Assembly (NCBI RefSeq): GCF_900089585.1
Contig: NZ_FLRH01000004.1
Coordinates: forward strand, 1,419,001-1,483,000
DNA: 64,000 nucleotides
DNA from: Micromonospora sediminicola
GTDB taxonomy: Bacteria > Actinomycetota > Actinomycetes > Mycobacteriales > Micromonosporaceae
Direction of reading: 5' to 3'
Under the pieces are notes generated by a model. It made no database searches and was not told the origin of the DNA. It was given only the letters and a program-made list of their open reading frames with translations. Position numbers and translations under genes: made by a program. Shown piece by piece: positions 20,614 through 32,122 of this stretch. Position 1 is the first letter of the stretch, and each line of letters begins with the position of its first letter.

Positions 20614-21224
20614 GCCGGTGGTGGACCGAGGCGGTCGCCGCGCTCGGTGACGTCGTCGCCCTGCCGCTGGTCGTGCTGATCCTGCTGGCCGCCGCGCTGG
20701 CGACGGCGCTGGCCTGGTACTACTTCCCGACGTGGGTGCCCCGCCGGCTGCCCCGGCCGGCAGTGCCCCGGTTCCGGCTGCCCCGGCTGCGGTGGCGGCT
20801 GCGGCTGCCCCGACTCCGCCGAGTCCGCCCGCGCCGCCGCGCCCGCCGCCGGCCGGACCTGCCGGCGGCGCGCGTGCCCGCCCCCCGGGCCGCGCCACCC
20901 GCGCCGGCCGCCGACGCCGGGCTGGCGGACCGGCTGGCCGCCGAGGGCCGGTACGCCGAGGCGGTCCGGGAACGGCTGCGGGAGATGGTCCGGCTCCTGG
21001 TCTCCCGACGGCTGGTGGAGCCACGGGCCGGGCTGACCGTCATCGAGCTGACCGAGGCCGCGGCCCGGGTCCGGCCGACGGTCCGGCCCACCCTGCACGC
21101 CGCCGGCACGATCTTCTCCGACCTCTGGTACGCCCAGCGCCCGGCCACCGCCACCCACGACCACCGGATGCGCGACCTCGCCGCGGACCTGCGCCGCGAG
21201 CTGACCGGCGAGGAGGAGCGGTGA
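20610..21224 (+). CDS. DUF4129 domain protein
   Basis: A 204-residue protein with one membrane helix (about residues 13-36) and a strongly basic Arg/Pro-rich stretch of some 40 residues. Its C-terminal DUF4129 domain runs from DRLAAEGRYAEAVRERLREM to ATHDHRMRDLAADLRREL. DUF4129 proteins regularly accompany MoxR ATPases and DUF58 proteins. The GTG start at 20610 overlaps the previous stop by four bases. The function is unknown; a membrane-scaffold role within the MoxR module is plausible. Confidence 0.85.
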   Translation: MSRWWTEAVAALGDVVALPLVVLILLAAALATALAWYYFPTWVPRRLPRPAVPRFRLPRLRWRLRLPRLRRVRPRRRARRRPDLPAARVPAPRAAPPAPAADAGLADRLAAEGRYAEAVRERLREMVRLLVSRRLVEPRAGLTVIELTEAAARVRPTVRPTLHAAGTIFSDLWYAQRPATATHDHRMRDLAADLRRELTGEEER

Positions 21225-22500
21225 CCGACACCCGGGCCCCGGAACGCCCCACCGCCCCGCCACGCCGGCGGCACCGCCTCCTCGTCCCGCTCGGGCTGGC
21301 CGTCCTGCTGATCGTCGCCACCCTGGTGCTGCACGCGGTGGACCAGCCCGACCCGGACGAGCGCGGCTTCCTCTCCCCCGTCGCCACCGGCGACGACGGC
21401 GGCAGCCGGCTCGCCGAGGCGCTGCGCGCGCAGGGGGTGCCGGTGCGCCGGGAGACCGACGTCGAGGCCGCGCTGCGCACCGCCCGCGCGGCGCCCGGCA
21501 CGCTGTTCGTGCCCGCCCCGGACCTGGTCCACCCGGACACGCTCGCCGGCCTGACCGCGCTGCCCCCCGGCAGCCGGCTGGTGCTGGTCGATCCGTCCCG
21601 CCGGGTCCTGGTCGAACTGCACGCCCCGGCCGAGCCGACCACCCGCCGCTGGGCCACCCGCGCGGTGCCGCCGGACGGCGGCGACGACACCTGCCGGCTG
21701 CCCGAGGCGATCCGCGCCGGCACCGCCGCCGTCGACCACCAGCGGTACGCGGGCCCGGACTCCGCCGACCGCTGCTACGGCGGCGCGCTCCTCCGGATCC
21801 CCAGCGGCACCGAGGTGGTGCTGGTGGGGGCCAGTGACCCGTTCCGCAACGATCGGATCGCCGAGTGGGGCAACGAGGACCTCGCCACCGGTCTGCTCGG
21901 CGGCGGCCGCCCGCTGGTCTGGCTGGACCTGCCCGGCCCGGCGCCCGCGCCGACCCGGTCCCGCGTACCCGGGGAGCGCGAGACCGGCGCGCCGCCGACC
22001 GGTAGCGGCCCCGAGCGGACCGAGCGCCCCGACCGGGCCGACCCGCCGCATCGCGACAACCCGCTCTGGGGTGCCTTCCCGCAGTGGTTCTGGGCGATCC
22101 TGGTGCAGCTCGCCGTGGCCGGGCTGCTGGTGGTGCTCTGGCGGGCCCGCCGGCTCGGCCCGCCGGTGGCGGAGCCGCTGCCGGTGACCGTCCGGTCCGC
22201 CGAGACCGTGCGCGGCCGGGCCCGGCTCTACCGCCGGGCGGGCGCGCGCGACACCGTCGCCGGGACGCTGCGCCGGGCCGCCCTGGACCGGATCCTGCCC
22301 CGGCTCAACCTGCCGCCCGACACGCCGGACGACGAGGTGGCGGCCCGGATCGCCACCGCCGTCGGCGGCGACCCCGAGCACATGACCGACCTGCTGTACG
22401 GCCCCGAGCCGGGCGACGACCGGGAGCTGCTGGCGCTGAGCCGCGACCTGGACACGCTCACCCGTACCCTGGCCCCGCATCCGAGCGAAGGAGAACCCCG

Positions 22501-22504
<4 letters not shown>
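21221..22504 (+). CDS. DUF4350 domain protein
   Basis: A 427-residue protein with an N-terminal membrane helix (about residues 22-40). An extracytoplasmic DUF4350 domain follows (DERGFLSPVATGDDGGSRLAEALRAQG onward in pieces), then a Pro-rich region, a second helix near residue 295 and a cytoplasmic tail. This is the layout of actinobacterial DUF4350 proteins in MoxR operons. AGGAGGAG precedes the GTG at 21221, and both ends overlap neighbouring genes by four bases. Its biochemical role is not known. Confidence 0.85.
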
Positions 22505-23486
<982 letters not shown>

Positions 23487-23490
<4 letters not shown>

Positions 23491-24797
23491 CCTGGCGGGC
23501 GGGTCTGCTGCTCGCCGCGGGCGCGGCGACGCTGCCGGTCTGGCCGGCCCCGTTCCTCGGCGTCGCCGTGCTGACCGCGGCGGTGCTGCTGCTGGTCGCC
23601 GTCGACCGGCTCCTCGCGGCCCCGCCGCACGCGCTCACCGTGACCCGCGCCGGCGACCGGACCGTCCGGCTCGGCGGCACCGCCACGGTCACCCTGCACC
23701 TGACCAACCCCACCGACGCGACGTTGCACGCCCAGGTACGCGACGCGTGGGTGCCCTCCGCCGGGGCGCGGCCCGAGCTGTCCCCGGGCCGGGTGCTCAC
23801 CGTCGCGCCGGGCGCCACGGCCACGTTGCCGGTCCGCCTCACCCCGACGCGGCGCGGCGACCGGCCGGCGGTGGCGCTGACCGTACGCTCACTCGGGCCG
23901 ATGCGCCTGGGCTTCCGGCAGCGTGCCGAACGTCCCGCCACGCCACCGTGGACGCTGCGGGTGCTGCCCCGGTTCGACTCCCGCAAGCACCTGCCGGAGA
24001 AGCTGGCCCGGCTCCGGATCATCGACGGCGTCCAGGTGACCCGGGGGCGCGGGCACGGCACCGAGTTCGACACCCTGCGCGAGTACGCCGTCGGCGACGA
24101 CGTGCGGTCGATCGACTGGCGGGCCAGCGCCCGCCGCGCCGACGTGCTCGTCCGCACCTGGCGACCGGAGCGCGACCGGCGGCTGGTCTGCGTGCTGGAC
24201 ACCGGTCGCACGTCGGCGGTCCGGCTCGGCGACGAGCCCCGGCTGGACACCGCGATCGACGCGGCGCTGCTGCTGACCGCGCTGGCCGCCCGGGCCGGCG
24301 ACCGGGTGGACCTGCTCGCCGTGGACACCGCGGTGCGCGCCCGGGTGACCGGCAGCGGCCGACCGGCGCTGCTCCCCCGGCTGGTCGAGGCGATGGCGCC
24401 GCTCCAGCCGGCGCTGGTCGAGACCGACTTCGAGCTGATCGCCGCGGAGGTGCTGCGCCGGGAACGGCAGCGCAGCCTGGTGGTGCTCTTCACCGCGCTG
24501 GACGCGGGGGCGCTGCGGGAGGGACTGCTCCCGGTGCTGCCCCGGCTGGCCGCCCGGCACCGGGTGGTGCTGGCCGCCACCCACGACCCGGTGCTGACCG
24601 GGCTCACCACGGCCACCCCGACCGGCCCGGACGACCCGTACACGGCCGCTGCGGCCTGGCGCGCGCTCGCCGAACGGGACCGGGTGCGCGCCGCCCTGTC
24701 CCGGCACGGGGTGACCGTGGTGGACGTGGCCGCCGACCGGCTCGCCCCCAGCGTCGCCGACACCTACCTGCGACTCAAGTCCCTCGGCCAGCTCTGA
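23487..24797 (+). CDS. DUF58 domain protein (vWA-like MoxR partner)
   Basis: A 436-residue protein. Two hydrophobic segments occupy residues 1-40, a beta-rich region follows, and the DUF58 signature around TEFDTLREYAVGDDVR, SIDWRASAR begins a von Willebrand A-like domain. Start ATG 23487 overlaps the moxR stop. DUF58 proteins are the usual MoxR partners; the exact substrate is unknown. Its last 23 bases overlap the 3' end of the convergent spoIIM-like gene, and both frames read as real proteins to their ends. Confidence 0.9.
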
Positions 24798-25728
24798 CCG
24801 CCCGCCGGCCCAGCACCAGCGCGTACGCCAGGAACGCCGCCCACACCGCGGCGCCGACCGCCACCCGGACCGGCATCGGCAGCGGCGCCGGGGTGACGAA
24901 CGCCTCCAGCAGCGCGGACACGGCGAAGAGCCCGACCAGCCCGGCGGCGACCACGATGGCGGCCCGGCCCGCCTCGGCGACCGCCCGGCCGCGCCCGAGG
25001 TGCGCGGGCGGGGCGATCCAGGCCCAGGCGGTCCGCAGCCCGACCCCGGCGGCGACGTAGATGCCGGTCAGCTCCAGCAACCCGTGCGGCGTGATCATCC
25101 CGAAGAAGACGTCCGCCCGGCCGTAGGAGACCATCACACCGCCCACCACGCCGATGTTCAGCGCGTTCTGCCACAGCAGCCAGAACACCGGCACCACCAG
25201 CACGCCGGCGGCCAGGCACTGGGCGGCCAGCCAGGCGTTGTGCGTCCACAGGTGGAACGCGAACGTCGGCGCGGCGAACTCGGTGTAGTAGCCGGCGAAG
25301 CCGGAGTCGACGAGCTGCCGGGCCGACTCGGCGCCGACGAACGCGGCGGCGGTGTCCGGGTGGCCGGCGACGAACCAGATGAGGAAGACGGTCAGCGCGC
25401 TGAACCCGGTGGCGACGCCGCACCACCAGGGCCAGGCCCGGTAGAGCGCGGCCGGCAGGTCGGCCAGCAGGAACCGGCGCAGCGCCGCCCAGGAGGGCCG
25501 GGGGCGGCCGGTGATCCGGGCGCGGGCCGCGAGGACCAGGTGGGACAGGCGCCCCACCAGCGCCGGCTCGGGGGCCCGGCTGCGCACCGCGGAGAGGTGG
25601 GTGGCGGTGCGCTGGTAGAGCCCGACCAGCTCGTCGACCTCGGCGGCGTCCAGGCGACGTCGGCCGGTCAACTGCTCCAGCCGCCGCCACTCGGCGCCGT
25701 GCTCCGCCACGTACGCGTCGAGATCCAC
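24775..25728 (-). CDS. Stage II sporulation protein M-like (SpoIIM family) membrane protein
   Basis: A 317-residue membrane protein with at least five hydrophobic helices in its C-terminal two thirds. The SpoIIM pattern is visible in HNAWLAAQCLAAGVL and GMITPHGLLELTGIYVAAG. In Bacillus SpoIIM supports peptidoglycan hydrolysis at engulfment; actinobacterial copies sit beside MoxR/DUF58/RDD genes and their role is unclear. GTG 25728 has GGGGGAGGA upstream. It is divergent from the RDD gene (23 bases apart) and overlaps the DUF58 gene tail. The orientation matches Rv3694c. Confidence 0.9.
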   Translation of the reverse strand: MDLDAYVAEHGAEWRRLEQLTGRRRLDAAEVDELVGLYQRTATHLSAVRSRAPEPALVGRLSHLVLAARARITGRPRPSWAALRRFLLADLPAALYRAWPWWCGVATGFSALTVFLIWFVAGHPDTAAAFVGAESARQLVDSGFAGYYTEFAAPTFAFHLWTHNAWLAAQCLAAGVLVVPVFWLLWQNALNIGVVGGVMVSYGRADVFFGMITPHGLLELTGIYVAAGVGLRTAWAWIAPPAHLGRGRAVAEAGRAAIVVAAGLVGLFAVSALLEAFVTPAPLPMPVRVAVGAAVWAAFLAYALVLGRRAVRAGRGT

Positions 25729-25751
25729 TCGTCCTCCCCCGTGAGGCGTCC

Positions 25752-26699
25752 ATGGTGTTCACTGTCGGGGTGCGCGCGCAACCTCCCCCACCGCCCCGGT
25801 GGGCCGACGCCGGTCTGGTCAGCGGCGAGGCGGTGGAGCTGGACGTCCGGGTGGCCCGGCTGGGCTCGCGGGTGCTCGCCCTGCTGATCGACCTGGTCGT
25901 CCAGGTCGGCCTCGCGCTGGTGCTCGGTGCGGCGCTGTCGCTGCTGGTGCTCACCCTCCCCCGGGACGTGGTGGACGCCGCCCTGGCCGGCGGGCTCCAG
26001 GTCGTGCTCGTGGTGCTGGTGCTGGTCGGCTACCCGGTGGTGATGGAGCGGTTCGTCGGCGGCCGGACGGTGGGCAAGCTGGCGGTGGGCCTGCGGGTGG
26101 TCCGCGCCGACGGCGGCCCGGTCGGGGTGGGACAGTCGCTGACCCGGGCCCTGGTGGGGGTCGCGGTGGAGTGGCCCGGCCTGGTGCTGCCGTTGCTGAG
26201 CTGGGCGGCGAGCGTGACGGTGATGCTCACCGACCCGCGTGGCCGGCGACTGGGTGACCTGGTGGCCGGCACGCTGGTGGTGCACACCCGGGCCACCGGG
26301 GTGTGGCGGCCGTTGCCGCCGGCCGCGCCGCCGCTGGTCGGCTGGGCGGGCACGCTCGACCTGACCCGGGTGGACGACACGCTGGCGCTGGCCGTCCGGC
26401 AGTACCTGGACCGGCTGCACCAGCTCGCCGCGCCGGACCGGGTCCGGCTGGGCCGGGAACTGTGGGCGGAGGTCGCCGGGGTGACGTCGCCGCCGCCGCC
26501 GTGGGCCGCGCCGGAGTGGGCGTACCTGACCGCCGTGCTGGCCGAGCGGGCGCGCCGGGCCGCGTACCGGCTGGGTCGCGCCCGCGCGGTGACCGCGACG
26601 CTCTGGCCGGAGCTGGCCCCGGCGCCGGCCACGCCACCCCCGGCCGCACTGCGGCGCGCCGCCCCGGAACCCGCCGGGCCCGGTCCGGTACGCCGCTGA
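25752..26699 (+). CDS. RDD-family membrane protein
   Basis: A 315-residue protein with the RDD domain in its first 200 residues: the Arg/Asp positions in ARLGSRVLALLIDLVVQ and in DPRGRRLGDLVAG, and three membrane helices. The C-terminal third is soluble and helical with a Pro/Ala-rich end. RDD proteins are thought to be transport-related, but functions vary. ATG 25752 follows GAGG. It corresponds to Rv3695, divergent from the SpoIIM gene. Confidence 0.88.
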   Translation: MVFTVGVRAQPPPPPRWADAGLVSGEAVELDVRVARLGSRVLALLIDLVVQVGLALVLGAALSLLVLTLPRDVVDAALAGGLQVVLVVLVLVGYPVVMERFVGGRTVGKLAVGLRVVRADGGPVGVGQSLTRALVGVAVEWPGLVLPLLSWAASVTVMLTDPRGRRLGDLVAGTLVVHTRATGVWRPLPPAAPPLVGWAGTLDLTRVDDTLALAVRQYLDRLHQLAAPDRVRLGRELWAEVAGVTSPPPPWAAPEWAYLTAVLAERARRAAYRLGRARAVTATLWPELAPAPATPPPAALRRAAPEPAGPGPVRR

Positions 26700-26705
26700 G
26701 CCGGC

Positions 26706-28028
26706 TCAGGAGAACAGCGCGCGCCCCCACCAGTCGGCCGCGTCGCGCACGCCCGGCGGGCAGGCGAACAGGCCGCTGGAGACGTGCCGCAGGTATTCGT
26801 TCATCGCGTCGTTGCGGGCCAGCCGGGTCTGGATCGGCACGAACTGCTTGCGCGGGTCCCGCTGGTAGGCGATGAAGAACAGCCCGGCGTCGAGCCGGCC
26901 CAGCCCGTCGGAGCCGTCCACGAAGTTGTAGCCGCGCCGCAGCAGCCGGGCGCCGTCGTTCTGGTCCGGGTGGGCGAGCCGCACGTGGGCGTTCTCCGCG
27001 ATGACCGGTTGACCGTCGTCGCCCTTCGCGGCGAAGTCCGGCTCGTCGAACTCGTCGCGCCTGCCCAGCGGCGCGCCGCTGCCCTTGGTCCGGCCGGTGA
27101 TCATCTCCTGCTCGGCCAGCGGGCTGCGGTCCCAGGTCTCGATCAGCATCCGGATCTTGCGGGTGACCAGGTAGGACCCGCCGGCCATCCAGTCCGGGCC
27201 GTCGCCGGGCTGCACCCAGAGCTGCTCGCGCAGCAGGCCGGCGTCCTCGGCCTTGAGGTTGGCGGTGCCGTCCTTGAACCCGAACAGGTTGCGCGGCGTC
27301 GCCTGGTCGCGTGAGGTCGACGAGGTACGCCCGAAGCCGAGCTGCGACCAGCGGACGCTGACCACGCCCATGCCGATTCGGGCCAGGTTGCGGATGGCGT
27401 GCACCGCCACCTGCGGATCGTTGGCACAGGCCTGGACGCAGATGTCGCCGCCGGACAGCTCCGGCTTGAGCGCGTCGCCGGCGAAGTGCGGCAGCTCGGC
27501 CAGCGCGGCGGGCCGCCGGTCGGCGATGCCGAACCGGTCCCGGCCCTGGGCGTCCCGGAACAGTGACGCGCCGAAACCGACGGTGACGGTCAGCTGGGAC
27601 GGGGGCAACCCGAGCGCCTCGCCGGTGTCGTCGGGCGGGGCCTCCGGCATGCCGCCGACGGCGCCGATCAGCCCGGCGTCCTTGCCGGCGGTCATCCGGG
27701 CCGCGGCGGCGGTCCACTCCTGGAGCATCGCGACCAACCGGTCCCGGTCCTTGGTGACCACGTCGAACGCGACGAAGTGCAGCCGGTCCTGCGCCGGGGT
27801 GGTGATCCCGGCCTGGTGCTCGCCCTGGAACGGGACCGCCCCGGCGGCCGTCTCGGTGGCCGACGCCCGGTCGCCACCGGCGAGCAGCGCGCCGGCGCCG
27901 GCGGCCGCACCGGCGACGCCGGCCACCCCGACACCGGCCAGGGTCATCGCCCGTCGACGGGAGACCCCCCGAGCGGCCTGCTGGCTGTTCGGCTCGCGCG
28001 TCGCGTCGCCACCGGTCGGCGTGGTCAT
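26706..28028 (-). CDS. efeB: Dyp-type peroxidase / deferrochelatase EfeB
   Basis: EfeB is a heme-containing Dyp peroxidase exported by Tat, which oxidises ferrous iron or releases iron from heme alongside EfeO and EfeU. The 440-residue protein has a Tat signal (SRRRAMTLAG with hydrophobic run to about residue 52). It also has the Dyp motif FGFKDGTANL and the C-terminal heme pocket around FIAYQRDPRKQFVPIQ. ATG 28028 overlaps the efeO stop (ATGA). It closes the efeU-efeO-efeB operon. Confidence 0.95.
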   Translation of the reverse strand: MTTPTGGDATREPNSQQAARGVSRRRAMTLAGVGVAGVAGAAAGAGALLAGGDRASATETAAGAVPFQGEHQAGITTPAQDRLHFVAFDVVTKDRDRLVAMLQEWTAAAARMTAGKDAGLIGAVGGMPEAPPDDTGEALGLPPSQLTVTVGFGASLFRDAQGRDRFGIADRRPAALAELPHFAGDALKPELSGGDICVQACANDPQVAVHAIRNLARIGMGVVSVRWSQLGFGRTSSTSRDQATPRNLFGFKDGTANLKAEDAGLLREQLWVQPGDGPDWMAGGSYLVTRKIRMLIETWDRSPLAEQEMITGRTKGSGAPLGRRDEFDEPDFAAKGDDGQPVIAENAHVRLAHPDQNDGARLLRRGYNFVDGSDGLGRLDAGLFFIAYQRDPRKQFVPIQTRLARNDAMNEYLRHVSSGLFACPPGVRDAADWWGRALFS

Positions 28029-29155
28029 CGGGCGACGGCCGCCGCGACCTTGCTGACCGGCTCGGCCAGCGCGTTGATGCTGTCCGACAGCTCCTTCAGC
28101 TCCGCCTTGCTGAGCTGGGTGTGCAGCTTCCACCCGTCGCCGGCGCGGTGCTTGCCGAGCGCCGCCTCGACGTTGGCGAACTCGCTGTCGAGCTGCTTGA
28201 CCAGGTCGGGCGCGCGCTGCTCCAGGGCGGGGCGGAGCGCGGCGACGGCCGCCTTCGAGCCCTCCAGGTTGGCGTTGAAGTCCCAGAGGTCGGTGTGCGA
28301 GTAGCGCTCCTCCTCGCCGGTGATCTTGCCGCTGGCGACCTCGTCGAGGAGGGCCTTGGCGCCGTTGGCGAGCTGGAGCGGGGTGAGCTTCTCGGCGTTG
28401 GCCTTGGCCACGATCGCCTTGACGTCGACCAGGAGCTGGTCGGCGATCGGGCCGTCCTTGCTCACGTCACCGCTGGTCCAGAGGTCCTTCTCGATCCGGT
28501 GGAAGCCGGTGAACTCCATACCCTCCTCGACGACCTCCTCGCGGCCGTCGATCTTCGGGTCGAGGTCGCCGAAGCTCTCCGCCACCGGTTCGATCCGCTC
28601 CCAGTAGGTGCGGGCCACCGGGTAGAGCGCCTTCGCCTTCGCCACGTCGTTGGCCTTGACCGCGGCCACGAACTCCTCGGTCTTCGTCAGCAGCGCGGCG
28701 GTCTGGCTCTGCACGTAGCGCTGGTAGCTGGCGGTGGCCTGGGTCAGCGCGGCGTCGGGGGCGACGCTCGCGGCGGTGCCGCTGACCTTCAGCGCGCCCC
28801 GGATGCCCCGGCCGCTCATGCCCGGCTTGCAGGCGGTCTCGTACGTGCCGGCGGGCAGTTCGACCCGCAGCTCGCGGCTGAGCCCCGGCGCGATGTTCTC
28901 CACCTCGCCCATGACCCGGTCACCCGCGGCGTAGACGTAGAACTCGTTGACCTTGGAGCCGGTGTTGGTCACCTTGAACGTCACCTGGCCGGCGTCGATC
29001 TCCGTGCTGCCGACCTCGCAGGCGGTGTCGGTGGCCTTGACCGCGATCGGCCCACCGGCCGTGGCGTCGGTGTCGTCACCGCCGCCGCAGCCGGCCAGTC
29101 CGGCGACGGCGAGCAGCCCGGCAGCGGCGGGCGCGACGAATCGAGTGGTACGCAT
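28025..29155 (-). CDS. efeO: Iron uptake lipoprotein EfeO
   Basis: EfeO is the periplasmic or surface component of the EfeUOB ferrous iron system. The 376-residue protein has a lipoprotein signal ending LAGC (Cys23) and a cupredoxin-like domain (about residues 35-120). A C-terminal imelysin/M75 domain follows, with the metal motif around FTGFHRIEKDLW (an HxxE-like site). Start ATG 29155. It sits 30 bases after efeU and overlaps efeB, forming one operon. Confidence 0.95.
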   Translation of the reverse strand: MRTTRFVAPAAAGLLAVAGLAGCGGGDDTDATAGGPIAVKATDTACEVGSTEIDAGQVTFKVTNTGSKVNEFYVYAAGDRVMGEVENIAPGLSRELRVELPAGTYETACKPGMSGRGIRGALKVSGTAASVAPDAALTQATASYQRYVQSQTAALLTKTEEFVAAVKANDVAKAKALYPVARTYWERIEPVAESFGDLDPKIDGREEVVEEGMEFTGFHRIEKDLWTSGDVSKDGPIADQLLVDVKAIVAKANAEKLTPLQLANGAKALLDEVASGKITGEEERYSHTDLWDFNANLEGSKAAVAALRPALEQRAPDLVKQLDSEFANVEAALGKHRAGDGWKLHTQLSKAELKELSDSINALAEPVSKVAAAVAR

Positions 29156-29185
29156 CGGTGCGGGGTCTCCTCGGAAACGGGCCGG

Positions 29186-30133
29186 TCAGGCGCGCGGGGA
29201 CGGAACGGCGGCGTCGGCCGGCGCGGGCTCGGCCGGGGTCGCGGCGGGCTCGGCCGGCTGGGCCGGCTCGACGGGCTGAGCCGGCTGGGTGGGCCGCACG
29301 GGCTGGGCGGCCGGCTTCGGCGGCTGGGTGGGCTTGCGCAGGAAGAGCACGAGGACCGGCACGGCGTACGCCACCCAGGCGACCAGTTCCAGCACGGTCG
29401 GCGCGGCGGTGATGTTGAACATGCCGGCGAGCAGCGCGCCGTACCAGGCGTTCGGGTCCAGCGTGGCGGAGATGTCGAAGGCCTGGTTGTTCAGGCCGGG
29501 CAGCACGCCGGCCTCCTGGAAGTCGTGCACGCCGTACTTGAGGATGCCGGCGGCGACCAGGATCAGCAGCGCGCCGGTCCAGGTGAAGAACCGGCTCAGG
29601 TTGATCTTCAGGGCGCTGCGGTAGAGCCCGAAGCCGATCACCACGGCGGTGACGATGCCGCCGATCAGGGCGAGCAGCGAGCCCGCGCCGGTGCCGCCGG
29701 CCACGCTCTCGGCGGCGGCGTAGAAGATCAGCGCGGTCTCCAGCCCTTCCCGAACCACCGCGAGGAACGCCATGCCGGCCACCGCCAGCGATCCGACGGC
29801 CAGCGCCTCGGTCAGCTTGCCGCGCAGCTCACCGGCGATCGAGCGGGCGGCCTTGCGCATCCAGAAGATCATCCAGGTCACGAAGACCACGGCCGCGACG
29901 GAGGTGACCGCCTCGAAGAACTCCCGCGACTCGGAGGTGCGCAGCAGCGAGGTGGAGGTGTACTGGATCAGCGAGCCGAAGACGACGGAGAGCGCCACGG
30001 CCGCGCCGACACCGGCCCAGACCTGGGGCAGACGGTCACGCCGCTGCGACTTCACCAGGAAGGCGACCAGGATGCTGACCACCAGGGTCGCTTCCAGGCC
30101 CTCCCGCAGGCCGATCAGGTACGTGGCGAACAT
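29186..30133 (-). CDS. efeU: Ferrous/ferric iron permease EfeU (FTR1 family)
   Basis: EfeU is the membrane permease of the EfeUOB system. The 315-residue protein has the two REGLE iron-binding motifs of the FTR1 family, one at residues 10-14 and one in AVVREGLETALIF, among about seven membrane helices. Its last 60 residues are an unusual Pro/Ala/Glu repeat tail (units like QPVEPAQPAEP), probably cytoplasmic and disordered. ATG 30133 is the start. Two iron-box-like sites lie just upstream. Confidence 0.95.
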   Translation of the reverse strand: MFATYLIGLREGLEATLVVSILVAFLVKSQRRDRLPQVWAGVGAAVALSVVFGSLIQYTSTSLLRTSESREFFEAVTSVAAVVFVTWMIFWMRKAARSIAGELRGKLTEALAVGSLAVAGMAFLAVVREGLETALIFYAAAESVAGGTGAGSLLALIGGIVTAVVIGFGLYRSALKINLSRFFTWTGALLILVAAGILKYGVHDFQEAGVLPGLNNQAFDISATLDPNAWYGALLAGMFNITAAPTVLELVAWVAYAVPVLVLFLRKPTQPPKPAAQPVRPTQPAQPVEPAQPAEPAATPAEPAPADAAVPSPRA

Positions 30134-30151
30134 CGGTTACTCCGTAGTCGG

Positions 30152-30190
30152 TCAGGCATGCCTCAGTTAACTTAGGGCAGCCATACCTTG
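30152..30190 (-). promoter_or_regulatory. Two adjacent iron boxes (IdeR/DmdR-like) before efeU
   Basis: 30172-30190 reads TTAGGGCAGCCATACCTTG, with 12 of 19 bases matching the IdeR consensus, including TTAGG, AG and ACCT. Adjacent 30152-30170, read on the minus strand as TTAACTGAGGCATGCCTGA, also matches 12 of 19. They lie 19-57 bases before the efeU start, so an iron-loaded repressor is expected to silence the operon. Confidence 0.65.
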
Positions 30191-30283
30191 CTCCTGATCC
30201 AGGGGTGGCGTCAAGTTGTTCAGGGCAACGTCACCCTGGTCGACCGATGCCCGACACCCGCCGGACCACCCGCGTACGCGAAA

Positions 30284-30321
30284 GGGACCGGGGCGGCCGC
30301 GCGGCGGCCGACCCCGGTCCC
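30284..30321 (-). terminator. Hairpin terminator after ahcY
   Basis: GGGACCGGGG (30284-30293) pairs perfectly with CCCCGGTCCC (30312-30321), with further pairing of GGCCGC and GCGGCC inside. It starts 17 bases after the ahcY stop codon on the minus strand. Confidence 0.75.
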
Positions 30322-30337
30322 CTCCGGAAAGTGGGAC

Positions 30338-31837
<1,500 letters not shown>

Positions 31838-31945
31838 GGAAGCTCCTGTCGAAGGAAGTGCTGCGCAGCCTTCCACCTTACGCGCGTGGGCCCGCTCACC
31901 CGGTGCCGGTTGGCGCACGGGGACGGCGGGCGGGCGGCGGACAGC

Positions 31946-32001
31946 GCACGGGGCGGTCGGTCGTGAGCGGACTTTCCGCCCACGGCCCGGCCGCCCCGTG
32001 C
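31946..32001 (-). terminator. Large structured RNA element between manA and ahcY
   Basis: An 11-base perfect outer stem (31946-31956 with 31991-32001) encloses a 10-base inner stem (31962-31971 with 31975-31984). The one non-Watson-Crick pair of the inner stem is G-U on the minus-strand RNA but A-C on the plus strand, so the RNA is most likely made from the minus strand. It may terminate the manA operon, or be a folded leader of ahcY if transcription starts near the TTGACG at 32093-32088. I could not decide between these. Confidence 0.5.
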
Positions 32002-32122
32002 ATCCCCCCGGTTTGGTTCCCCGCGCGTCCCCGGACCTTCGTCGCGACAACGCTGCGTACCCATAGAGTCACACTGAGCAACCGCCCCGTCAAGCGTTTC
32101 GGGAAAGTCGGACTTGCTCCAG

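Noticed and set aside
31838..32122. Known SAH or SAM riboswitch before ahcY
   Set aside because: The hairpin there does not show the conserved SAH-riboswitch core as I remember it. It is reported as an unassigned structure instead.
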